DNA of 64,000 nt from contig CP143548.1 of the NCBI GenBank assembly GCA_037015955.1, positions 737,501 through 801,500 of the forward strand. Direction: 5' to 3'. The stretch comes from Lachnospiraceae bacterium JLR.KK008. GTDB taxonomy: Bacteria; Bacillota; Clostridia; Lachnospirales; Lachnospiraceae. Position numbers and translations under genes: made by a program. Positions 18,130 to 25,510 of this stretch are shown in pieces; within the stretch, counting starts at the first letter, position 1, and every line of letters starts with the position of its first letter. Below the pieces are notes generated by a model. It was not told the origin of the DNA and ran no database searches. It saw only the letters and a program-made list of their open reading frames with translations.

Positions 18130-18969
18130 ATGGCGAAAAAGAATGAAATCATCAGTGCGGAAAACAATATAACAAGAAAGGATTTCAGAGGGATATTCTG
18201 GAGGAGCTTCGCGATTCTCGGGTCTATGAACTATGAGAGAATGGAAGGGCTGGGGTTTTTATTCTCCATCATGCCTGTTTTGCGCAAGATCTACAAGGGA
18301 GATGACGAAGCGCTGAAAGCAGCCATGCATCGGCATATCGCAGCCTTTAATATGACGGTCGCGCCTTCCCCGTTCGTCATGGGGACGACGATCGCCATGG
18401 AAGAGGAGGCAAAAAAGTCAGAAGATTTTGACGTCTCTTCGATCAATGCGATTAAAGTTTCTCTGATGGGACCGTTATCCGGCATCGGCGATACCTTCTT
18501 CTGGGGGATTATCCGCATCCTTGCCTGTGCGCTGGCTGTCGGTTTTGCGAAAGAGGGAAATGTCATTGCGCCGTTCGTACTGTTATTGGTGTTCAATATT
18601 CCCAATTTCCTGACCAGGTGGATCACATTGTTCCTTGGATATGAAAAAGGGTCGACACTGTTATCAGACATGCAGGCCAACGGCACGATGCAGTTGTTTA
18701 CACACTGCGCAGGGATTATCGGAGCGATGTCCATGGGATGTATGATTGCCATGTGGATCAGCATTACCTGCCCGCTGCAGTTCACTCTAGCAGGCAGCGA
18801 GATTATCATTCAGGAATATCTGGATCAGATCCTGCCGAAAATGCTCCCGCTTGTGTTCACGCTCGGTATTTTCAGTTTTATCAAAAAGAAATACAAAGTA
18901 CAGAAGATTATAGCAGGGATTGTCGTGCTCGGATTTCTGCTCGGTATCCTGGGACTGATCTCCATGTAG
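18130..18969 (+). CDS. PTS mannose/sorbose-family EIID component
   Basis: Partner membrane subunit of EIIC, 279 residues. Family features are ITRKDFRGIFWRSFAILGSMNYERMEGLGF near the start, FNMTVAPSPFVMGTTIAMEEE, the KVSLMGPLSGIGDTFFWG motif, and a hydrophobic C-terminus. Nearly abutting the IIC gene, so translational coupling is likely. A 102-base gap separates it from the IIB gene. Confidence 0.93.
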   Translation: MAKKNEIISAENNITRKDFRGIFWRSFAILGSMNYERMEGLGFLFSIMPVLRKIYKGDDEALKAAMHRHIAAFNMTVAPSPFVMGTTIAMEEEAKKSEDFDVSSINAIKVSLMGPLSGIGDTFFWGIIRILACALAVGFAKEGNVIAPFVLLLVFNIPNFLTRWITLFLGYEKGSTLLSDMQANGTMQLFTHCAGIIGAMSMGCMIAMWISITCPLQFTLAGSEIIIQEYLDQILPKMLPLVFTLGIFSFIKKKYKVQKIIAGIVVLGFLLGILGLISM

Positions 18970-19071
18970 AAAACAGAAAAGGGTTGCAATGAGAAGAGAC
19001 TATGGGACTGTGGATGCGCTGTCCGCAGATCCCGTCAGTGGAAGAAAAACAGCGCAGAAACGAGGTATGGT

Positions 19072-19554
19072 ATGGCAATTTTGGATGTCAGGATTGATGA
19101 CAGACTGATCCACGGGCAGGTGTGCGGATTTTGGATTCCGCAGTATTCTCTGGAACGGATCGCGATCGTGGACGATGCGATCGTAAACGACGAGGTGCGT
19201 AAAACGGCGCTTAAATTCGGTTGTCCGGAAAAATGTAAGCTGTCGATCTTCGGGTCCGAGAAGGCGGCTGATAAGTTTCAGCGCAGGATCGACGAAGGAA
19301 TCCGGGTTATGATCCTCTGCAACAGCCCGGTACCAATCCTGCGGATGGCAGAATTTGGATATGAGGTGCCATGGGTGACTGTGGGCAACATGGCGACAAA
19401 GCCGGATGCCATTCAGGTAAAAAAGACGGTTTTTGTCTCACCGGAAGAGAAAGAGGCCTTTATCGGGCTGGCGCAGCGGGGGATCAAAATCTATTCCCAG
19501 ATGGTACCGAACGAGCCGCGCGAGGACATCTCGGACATATGGAAAAATTTATGA
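19072..19554 (+). CDS. PTS mannose/sorbose-family EIIB component
   Basis: Soluble 160-residue subunit that takes phosphate from EIIA and hands it to the sugar. The N-terminus MAILDVRIDDRLIHGQV carries the phosphorylated His at residue 14, and VTVGNMATKPDAIQVKKTVFVS is the usual central segment. GAGGT precedes the ATG. Order IIC-IID-IIB-SIS-IIA differs from the common IIA-IIB-IIC-IID but keeps all four parts. Confidence 0.93.
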   Translation: MAILDVRIDDRLIHGQVCGFWIPQYSLERIAIVDDAIVNDEVRKTALKFGCPEKCKLSIFGSEKAADKFQRRIDEGIRVMILCNSPVPILRMAEFGYEVPWVTVGNMATKPDAIQVKKTVFVSPEEKEAFIGLAQRGIKIYSQMVPNEPREDISDIWKNL

Positions 19555-19611
19555 TATGGATCAGATAGATACATTTGGCATGTTGAAAAAACAGGAAAGG
19601 AATGATAAGTG

Positions 19612-20703
19612 ATGATACAGCAGACAGTTATTGGAAATATGAAATCTCAGCCGGAGGTGCTGAAGTACACATTGGAAAACCAGAACGTGTTTGTAGACCC
19701 GTTTGTGGAGATCTTTCGCAGGCATGATATTCGCAAAGTATTTTTCTTTGGTTCGGGAACTTCTTATAACGTTTCCCAGATTGCGGCATATTATTTCAAA
19801 CAGATCGTGGGGATTGACGCCAGCGCGCAGTATCCTACGGTATACAAACATTATGAAAAGCCGGACTGGACGGGGATGCTGAGTAACGAGCAGATCCTGT
19901 ATGTTGGGATCAGTCAGTCGGGAACGAGTGTGTCCACATGTGAAGTGATGGAGTTTGCAAAGGAAAACGGTTATCAGACACTGGCGATCACAGGCAACCT
20001 CGAAAGCCGGATTGCGGGACTGGTAGACACTGTGGTCCATCTTCTCGTGGGAGATGAACTGACCCCGCCCGAGACGAAAGGATACACGGTTTCCGTGCTC
20101 AGCGTCTATCTGTGGGCCATCGGTGCGGCAAAAGAAAAGGGCGTCTATACGCAGGAGCGGTATGATGCGGCAGTGGCAGAGGCCAGAGAGCTGGTGGACA
20201 ATTTCCAGACGGTCATCGAGGAGAGCGAGGCGTGGTATGACAGAAATAAAGTCTCCATTGTTGGCAGCGACAGATTATATGTCCTTGGCTATGGTGTAGA
20301 CTACGGTTCGATGCTGGAAGGCGTTCTGAAGATCGGGGAGATGCTGCGGCTTCCGATCGCGGGCTATGAGCTGGAAGAATATTCCCATGGACCGACAATG
20401 GCGCTGAACAATATGCAGACATTATTTATGATCGGGTCCGACGATGCGGAATTCGAGCGCATGATGGAGTTTCGCAGTGTATATAAGAAATACACGCCGA
20501 GGATTCATGTCATCACCTGCAAAGACATTGATGCAGACGAAAGAGATATGGTCTTCAGCGTCAAGACAAATAAATATCTTGCTCCGCTGATGTATACGGT
20601 GCCGTTCCAGTTTGTGGCGGCAAAAGGCGCGAAGGAAGTACATATTGACACCAATATCAATCCTTTTGAAGAACCGCTCGCCCATTATCCGGCGGCACAA
20701 TAA
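19612..20703 (+). CDS. SIS-domain sugar isomerase/deglycase (FrlB/GfrF-like)
   Basis: A 363-residue tandem SIS-fold protein related to the isomerase half of glucosamine-6-phosphate synthase. Motifs: FFFGSGTSYNVSQIAAYYF and YVGISQSGTSVSTCEVM (sugar-phosphate Ser/Thr pocket of SIS domain 1), and GYELEEYSHGPTMAL in domain 2 holding the candidate catalytic Glu and His. Such proteins next to mannose-family PTS genes split fructose- or glucose-amine 6-phosphates (for example glucoselysine-6-P or fructoselysine-6-P) to sugar phosphate and amine. A GTG at 19609 is an alternative start; the ATG three bases on is chosen. An aldose-ketose isomerase or AgaS-like deaminase role is not excluded. Confidence 0.8.
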   Translation: MIQQTVIGNMKSQPEVLKYTLENQNVFVDPFVEIFRRHDIRKVFFFGSGTSYNVSQIAAYYFKQIVGIDASAQYPTVYKHYEKPDWTGMLSNEQILYVGISQSGTSVSTCEVMEFAKENGYQTLAITGNLESRIAGLVDTVVHLLVGDELTPPETKGYTVSVLSVYLWAIGAAKEKGVYTQERYDAAVAEARELVDNFQTVIEESEAWYDRNKVSIVGSDRLYVLGYGVDYGSMLEGVLKIGEMLRLPIAGYELEEYSHGPTMALNNMQTLFMIGSDDAEFERMMEFRSVYKKYTPRIHVITCKDIDADERDMVFSVKTNKYLAPLMYTVPFQFVAAKGAKEVHIDTNINPFEEPLAHYPAAQ

Positions 20704-20799
20704 CGGTTGATTGCGAAGCGGGCTGTTTCCTGGCAGATAAACAGTCCGCTTTGCATTTTGGGAGAGAGCAGTGAGAAAGGAGCGAAAGAGGAGACAGTT

Positions 20800-21228
20800 A
20801 TGACAGGGATTATGGTAGTAGGACACGGACATTTTGCAACGGGCATCAGCAGTGCAGCGCAGCTCATCGTCGGAAAACAGCGCAATTATGCAGCGGTGGA
20901 TTTTCCGGAGGGCGATACCAAGACAGAGCTGGAGGCGCATATCAGAGAAGCGCTGGATACGATGAGGGATATGGAACAGATTTTGATCTTCTGTGATATT
21001 TTAAACGGTTCTCCATTTCATACAGTGATGATGGAATCCATAAAAGATCATCGTCTGCGCGTCTATTATGGGACGAATCTTGCCATGCTGATCGAGATTT
21101 TGATGGACCGGGAACTGGGCAATCAGGAGGAAGGTCTGCAGGCGCGTCTTCTGGAATGCGGCCGGGAGCAGATTGGCGCCTTCGTGCCGGAGGATATGAA
21201 GGCAGTGGAAGAGGACGCCTGGGACTGA
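20800..21228 (+). CDS. PTS mannose-family EIIA component
   Basis: Soluble 142-residue EIIA, phosphorylated by HPr. The start MTGIMVVGHGHFATGISSAAQ has the phosphorylatable His in VVGHGHFATG (His9), and ILIFCDILNGSPFHTVM is the conserved later strand. The ATG at 20800 is preceded by AAGAGGAGA. Completes the four-part transporter encoded from 17341 onward. Confidence 0.92.
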   Translation: MTGIMVVGHGHFATGISSAAQLIVGKQRNYAAVDFPEGDTKTELEAHIREALDTMRDMEQILIFCDILNGSPFHTVMMESIKDHRLRVYYGTNLAMLIEILMDRELGNQEEGLQARLLECGREQIGAFVPEDMKAVEEDAWD

Positions 21229-21255
21229 AGGAGAAGGGCGGAAATGAGGTGAAAG

Positions 21256-21903
21256 ATGAGATACCGGGCAGTAATATTTGATATGGATGGCGTTCTGATT
21301 GACAGTGAGCTCTATTATCTGCAACAGACACATCGGGAGATTGTGAAGAAATATCCATGGATTTCTGAGGAAGATCTGTATCCTACCGTAGGGATGGACA
21401 GTGAGAGGACAAGAATCCGGATGCACAGACTGGCACGCCGGGAGCCGGATGATGTCGGTTTTGACAGGGAACTGGAAGAGATTTACCGTTTGGGAGAGAA
21501 TCTGCATTTTCCCGATGTCCTGTATCCGGAAGTGCCGGAGGTGCTGCGGGAGCTGGGGGTGCGTGGGCTGAAGATTGCGCTGGCATCCTCCTCATCAAAG
21601 AAGGCAATCGGGAGGATGCTGAGGGAGTGTGCACTGACGGAGCATTTTTCTTTTGTGATCAGTGGAGATGAATTTCAGGAGAGCAAGCCGAATCCCCAGA
21701 TTTATCTGACGGCAATGAAGGCTTTGGACTGTCAGCCGCAGGAATGTCTGATCGTGGAGGATTCTTCCTATGGCGTGCAGGCGGGAGTGGCCGCCGGAGC
21801 GGAAGTGGCCGCCCGACTGGATGACCGTTTTCCGTTTGATCAGTCGCAAGCCACATATTTTATCCATTCTCTGAGAGAATTGCCGGAGATCGTGTTCGGA
21901 TGA
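21256..21903 (+). CDS. HAD-superfamily phosphatase, beta-phosphoglucomutase-like
   Basis: A 215-residue HAD enzyme with helical cap. Nucleophile motif FDMDGVLIDSE is at the N-terminus, ALASSSSKKAIG is motif II, SKPNPQIYLTAMKAL holds the motif III Lys, and IVEDSSYGVQAGVAAGA is motif IV. Family members are sugar phosphatases or beta-phosphoglucomutases. As the last enzyme gene of the PTS operon it may dephosphorylate or isomerise the released sugar phosphate or deal with a toxic intermediate. Confidence 0.85.
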   Translation: MRYRAVIFDMDGVLIDSELYYLQQTHREIVKKYPWISEEDLYPTVGMDSERTRIRMHRLARREPDDVGFDRELEEIYRLGENLHFPDVLYPEVPEVLRELGVRGLKIALASSSSKKAIGRMLRECALTEHFSFVISGDEFQESKPNPQIYLTAMKALDCQPQECLIVEDSSYGVQAGVAAGAEVAARLDDRFPFDQSQATYFIHSLRELPEIVFG

Positions 21904-21979
21904 GACTTGAAGAAAACCGAAATATCGCATATAATGAATCTAATTGCTATCATAATAGGAAAGAATAGGCATTGGATGA

Positions 21980-22504
21980 ATGATGAAGTCGGACCATGTT
22001 TGCGTCCTGCGGGATTTGGAAAAGTTTCAGAGTGTCACGGATATTCTGAAGGAACAGGGATTGTCATGCGGGTATCAGATTCTGGAGATGATCAGTATAG
22101 AAGCAAACCGTTTTATCAGCCGGATGCTCAGCATACCGCTGGCGTCAGAAGTGCTGTATCTGAAGAAAATACGGACGGTGGAGGGTATCCCAAAGTCGAT
22201 TGAAAAGACTTACATATTATATGATAAGGTGAGAGGTATCCGGCAGGCTGATCTGGAGGATGATTCCTTTTATGAGGTGATCCGGGAACGATTCGGGTAT
22301 GTGACAAAGAAAAGTGAGGAAGAGATCCTGATCGTGACGGCCAGTGCGGAGGAGCAGGCGCTTTTGCAGTGTCAGGAACAGGAGCTTTTGATGATACGGG
22401 GGACGACTTACATGGAAGGAACGGAGCCCTTTGAATATTTTGAGACCATTGCAGTCAGCGATTTTTATAAATTCAGGAGCGTAACGGAAAACAATGGAGT
22501 ATGA
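21980..22504 (+). CDS. Stand-alone UTRA-domain protein (GntR effector domain without DNA-binding part)
   Basis: The 174-residue protein looks like the C-terminal ligand-binding UTRA domain of HutC-type GntR regulators: QILEMISIEANRFISRMLSIP, a VLYLKKIRTVEGIPKSIEKTY strand pair, FYEVIRERFGYV and LMIRGTTYMEGTEPFEYFETIAVSDFYKF. There is no room upstream for a winged helix; the 76 bases to the HAD gene contain no HTH-like coding in any frame. It overlaps the next gene, a full GntR/UTRA regulator, by 11 bases, so the two are translationally coupled. It may form mixed dimers with that regulator or titrate its ligand. A decayed regulator that lost its HTH is the alternative. Confidence 0.72.
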   Translation: MMKSDHVCVLRDLEKFQSVTDILKEQGLSCGYQILEMISIEANRFISRMLSIPLASEVLYLKKIRTVEGIPKSIEKTYILYDKVRGIRQADLEDDSFYEVIRERFGYVTKKSEEEILIVTASAEEQALLQCQEQELLMIRGTTYMEGTEPFEYFETIAVSDFYKFRSVTENNGV

Positions 22505-23219
22505 CGCACTCTACAGGCAGTTGATCAACAGTATCAAGGCAAAGATACAAAGAGGAGAATATAAGATCGGCGATAAGCTGGATTCCGAGCGGGTGATGGC
22601 CCAGCAATACGGGATTAACAGGCTTACGGTGCGCAAGGCGCTGAAAGCGCTCGAAGAAGAGGGACTGGTGAAGGCCAGACAGGGGAGCGGGACTTACGTG
22701 GTACGTCCTCTGCAGGAGTCAAAACAGATCGAGCAGGGGGCAGGGAGTACGGTCAGTCTGAGTATGCTGATCCGCCAGTCCGGCTATCGTTCTTCGAGAA
22801 AAGTGATTTCCTTTCAGAAGATTCCGGCGGCCGGGCAGCTCGCGGAAAAATTTCCCGGTGAGGGGCAGCTCTTTAAGATGGAACGGCTGTCCTATGTCAA
22901 CGAGGAACCATATGCTGTGCAGAAGACGTATATGTCAGCGGAAATCTTCTGGGATGCACAGCGGTATGACTTTGCAGAAGGGTCTCTGTATGAATATATG
23001 GACCTGCACGGACGGGCGCCGGGGAAGGTGGAATCTTATCTGAAGATTGCCTCTCCCCCGGCGCAGTACGCCGGTCTTTTGAAGATGAATCCGGGCAGAA
23101 AGGGATTTGTGTTTGAATATCTGGGCTACGACAGAGCGCAGACATTGGTGGAATATACGTTGTCCTATTATCGGCCCGAGTATACTTCGTTTCGCTATCA
23201 GGTACAGAGAAACCCGTAG
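22494..23219 (+). CDS. GntR/HutC-family regulator (winged helix plus UTRA)
   Basis: A 241-residue regulator. The HTH reads GEYKIGDKLDSERVMAQQYGINRLTVRKALKAL with the wing LVKARQGSGTYVV; the UTRA part follows from residue 85 (SVSLSMLIRQSGY, GQLFKMERLSYVNEEPYAVQKTYM, FVFEYLGYD, VEYTLSYYRPEYTSFRY). Such proteins repress sugar PTS operons and are released by a phosphorylated sugar. The operator candidates at 17098-17291 fit its class. It is the last gene of the operon, suggesting autoregulation. Confidence 0.9.
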   Translation: MEYDALYRQLINSIKAKIQRGEYKIGDKLDSERVMAQQYGINRLTVRKALKALEEEGLVKARQGSGTYVVRPLQESKQIEQGAGSTVSLSMLIRQSGYRSSRKVISFQKIPAAGQLAEKFPGEGQLFKMERLSYVNEEPYAVQKTYMSAEIFWDAQRYDFAEGSLYEYMDLHGRAPGKVESYLKIASPPAQYAGLLKMNPGRKGFVFEYLGYDRAQTLVEYTLSYYRPEYTSFRYQVQRNP

Positions 23220-23230
23220 CGTTGACTGTC

Positions 23231-24175
23231 TTATGCCTGCAGGAGTCTGTCCATCAGTTCCACTACTTTCATCGTTTCATCCAGACAGGCAGGGGCAGGG
23301 TTTCCACTCTCAAGTGCCTGTTCGATGTCCAGGATCTCGTACTGAATCGCTTTTGCGGTCTCCCCGAGTTCAAGAATCTCTTCCGAACCGTCGGGATATA
23401 CGAGTGTCGCTTTCTGTGCTCTCACATAGTTCATAATGGAAATATAGGCTTTTTCCCCGGCGATGATGCCGCGTTTAGGCAGCTTGGCGCGAAACGTCAG
23501 GTTGACGCTTCCGATCTCCTGCGCATCTGTCTTCAGGGAGATGGCCCACATCTCGTCGACACCGGTGGCATAGGGACTCATCACATGAACCAGGTCTGTC
23601 AGTTTTCCGGACAGAAAATAAGTGACGAAAGAAAGGCCGTAAGTACCGATGTCCAGCATGGCGCCTCCGCCGAGGTCAGGATTGAAGAAGCGGTTTTCAG
23701 GATCATCTTCCTTCAGACTGCCAAGCTCTGCTTCCACGAACTTGATCTTGCCCAGCTTACCTTCGGCGATCAGTTCTCTGATCTTTTTCAGCACAGGCAT
23801 GTGATAGATGGTCATTGCCTCCGCCAGCAGAAGACCTTTCTGTTTTGCCAGCGCACAGGCTTTCCGCATCTGTTCATAGTTGCCCCAGATCGCCTTTTCG
23901 CAGAGGACATGTTTGCCATGTTCCAGGCAGGCCATGATCCACTTATAATGCTGATTGTTTACCGTGGCGATATAGACGATGTCCACCGCCGGATCGTTCA
24001 GCAGTTCTTCGTAGGAACCGTAGGCTTTTTCTGTGGCATATTGTTCCTGGAACGCCAGTGCGGACTGTAGATTTCTGGAAGCGGCAGCATAGATCGGATG
24101 AAGCCCGATCATATTGACGGCAAATTCACGGGCGATGTTTCCGAGCCCGAGGATGCCCCAGTGATATTGACGCAT
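23231..24175 (-). CDS. Gfo/Idh/MocA-family oxidoreductase
   Basis: NAD(P)-dependent dehydrogenase of 314 residues. N-terminal Rossmann motif ILGLGNIAREFAVNM, the AVDIVYIATVNNQHY strand, the HVLCEKAIWGN motif containing the family Lys (CEKA), and the C-terminal domain with DLGGGAMLDIGTYGLSFVTY. Substrates in the family are sugars, inositols or trans-dihydrodiols; no substrate can be assigned. It is convergent with the GntR gene, 11 bases away, and lies downstream of thiT on the same strand. Confidence 0.88.
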   Translation of the reverse strand: MRQYHWGILGLGNIAREFAVNMIGLHPIYAAASRNLQSALAFQEQYATEKAYGSYEELLNDPAVDIVYIATVNNQHYKWIMACLEHGKHVLCEKAIWGNYEQMRKACALAKQKGLLLAEAMTIYHMPVLKKIRELIAEGKLGKIKFVEAELGSLKEDDPENRFFNPDLGGGAMLDIGTYGLSFVTYFLSGKLTDLVHVMSPYATGVDEMWAISLKTDAQEIGSVNLTFRAKLPKRGIIAGEKAYISIMNYVRAQKATLVYPDGSEEILELGETAKAIQYEILDIEQALESGNPAPACLDETMKVVELMDRLLQA

Positions 24176-24346
24176 TGTTGTGTCATCCTTTCGTATGGTT
24201 TTGCAGGAGATATTTTATGGCTCCTGCTGCTGTTATTATAATAAATTCTCACGGCGTTGTCATCTTAATTTGCTGCGCCGGTTGCGGTGCCGGGTGACGC
24301 TGCTTTTCACCGGCATATCCGTCAGGCTGTATCGTCTGCCGCCGTA

Positions 24347-25009
24347 TCAGGCGGCCTCTTTTTTGAGCCGCGCCATTGCCTGTCTGACAGGCGGGAGCAG
24401 GAGGACGACGATGGTGACGGCTGCCTCGGCAAATATGTAGATGCCGTTGTATACGAGCGAATATGGGAGCACACTCCAGCCTTCCCAGGCATAAGCGCCG
24501 AAAAAGATGCAGCCGGAGATGACGGCAAAGAAATATCTGCCGGCAACGCCTGCCAGATAGCCCTTGATCAGGCCATAGCTGGAGTTGGCAAAGATACCGG
24601 AGAGCCCGAGAGCGCCGAAAGCCAGCAGATAATCGACGATGAGCTGGGCAGGAAAGAGAACATAGGGATCGGTCAACAGTTGCAGGACTCCGTAAGCGAT
24701 ACCGCTCATCAGTCCTGCGCCGAGACCGAACCAATAGCCGGGCAGACAGACGATGAGCATGGAGAGCATGGTGACAGAACCGCCGGTAGGAAAATGAAAC
24801 AGTTTCAGATTGGATAATACTGTGCCGAGGGCAATGGACGCCGCGCAGAAGACAAGCTGTCTGACGGAAAGTTTCTGCCGGTTTCTTTTCGCGAAGAACA
24901 TGGCGGCCGTCAGCAGGGCAATGATCGCGATGATCAACAGGGCGTTGCCAAGTGCGGTGGGAATGTAAGTAACCTCACCCCATTCATTGGTAACAACATT
25001 GTACAACAT
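24347..25009 (-). CDS. thiT: Thiamine ECF-transporter substrate-binding subunit ThiT
   Basis: Integral membrane S component (220 residues, six hydrophobic segments) that binds thiamine and docks on the shared EcfAAT module, whose genes lie at 32286-34836. Family features are KLSVRQLVFCAASIALGTVLSNLKLFHFPTGGSVTM in the first part and the aromatic thiamine-site segment GYWFGLGAGLMSGIAYGVLQ. The frame opens at 25072, but the ATG at 25009 has GGAGGA before it. The TPP riboswitch in its leader confirms the substrate. Confidence 0.93.
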   Translation of the reverse strand: MLYNVVTNEWGEVTYIPTALGNALLIIAIIALLTAAMFFAKRNRQKLSVRQLVFCAASIALGTVLSNLKLFHFPTGGSVTMLSMLIVCLPGYWFGLGAGLMSGIAYGVLQLLTDPYVLFPAQLIVDYLLAFGALGLSGIFANSSYGLIKGYLAGVAGRYFFAVISGCIFFGAYAWEGWSVLPYSLVYNGIYIFAEAAVTIVVLLLPPVRQAMARLKKEAA

Positions 25010-25035
25010 AAAAAAATCCTCCTTTGCATTACAAC

Positions 25036-25085
25036 AAAAAGAGGGAACTATAACAGTAGAACATGATACCATGTTCCGCTTCCCT
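25036..25085 (-). terminator. Expression-platform terminator of the thiT riboswitch
   Basis: On the minus strand, AGGGAA at the end of the aptamer pairs with TTCCCT, enclosing a GAACATG/CATGTTC hairpin and followed by TCTTTTT. Because its 5' arm lies in the aptamer's closing region, ligand binding can switch it. Confidence 0.6.
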
Positions 25086-25166
25086 ACGCCGGTATTATCC
25101 GGTTCAGGTAGTGAGGGTCCGAAACAGAACGAACTGTTTCATCTCAGCCTATAGCACCCCTAGCGT
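25078..25166 (-). ncRNA. TPP (thiamine pyrophosphate) riboswitch
   Basis: Read on the minus strand, the conserved THI-element parts appear in order: CTAGGGGTGCT, GGCTGAGATGA, GGACCCTC, ACCTGAACCGGATAATACC and GGCGTAGGGAAGC. CGCT and AGCG form the closing helix. It lies in the 5' leader of thiT and is expected to switch thiT off when thiamine pyrophosphate is plentiful. Confidence 0.95.
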
Positions 25167-25186
25167 GTAATATTTATTTTTCTCCT

Positions 25187-25215
25187 ACTATACACAGAAG
25201 CGGCGGGGAAGTCAA
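25187..25215 (-). promoter_or_regulatory. Promoter of the thiT riboswitch transcript
   Basis: On the minus strand, TTGACT (25215-25210), 17-base spacer, TATAGT (25192-25187), placed about 20 bases before the aptamer. Confidence 0.65.
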
Positions 25216-25336
25216 GAGAAATATGTGAGCCTGCAGCTGAAGAGCAGTCCGGCAGCAGTGTGACAGTGCAGAGGGTCTGCCATTTCAGAAGCAGATATGG
25301 TAAAATAAAAAGAAAACAATGACAGGAGGCGGGCAG

Positions 25337-25510
25337 ATGATACCAAAAGATCCGGTCATGCTCCTTAGCTTTCTCAATGTAAAACTGCGGGACCGGTATT
25401 CCAGTCTGACACAGTTGTGCGAGGATCTGGACATCAGTGAGGCGCAGGTGAGAGAAACGCTGAGCGGCATCGATTATCGTTACGATGAGGGGAGAAATCA
25501 GTTTGTGTAG
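25337..25510 (+). CDS. DUF4250 small protein
   Basis: A 57-residue protein opening MIPKDPVMLLSFLNVKLRD with ENDs like LDISEAQVRETLSGIDYRYDEGRNQFV, typical of DUF4250, a small conserved protein of Clostridia with a helix-turn-helix-like region. AGGAGG before the ATG at 25337 supports this start over 25319. Function is unknown. Its 3' end overlaps the next gene. Confidence 0.82.
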   Translation: MIPKDPVMLLSFLNVKLRDRYSSLTQLCEDLDISEAQVRETLSGIDYRYDEGRNQFV

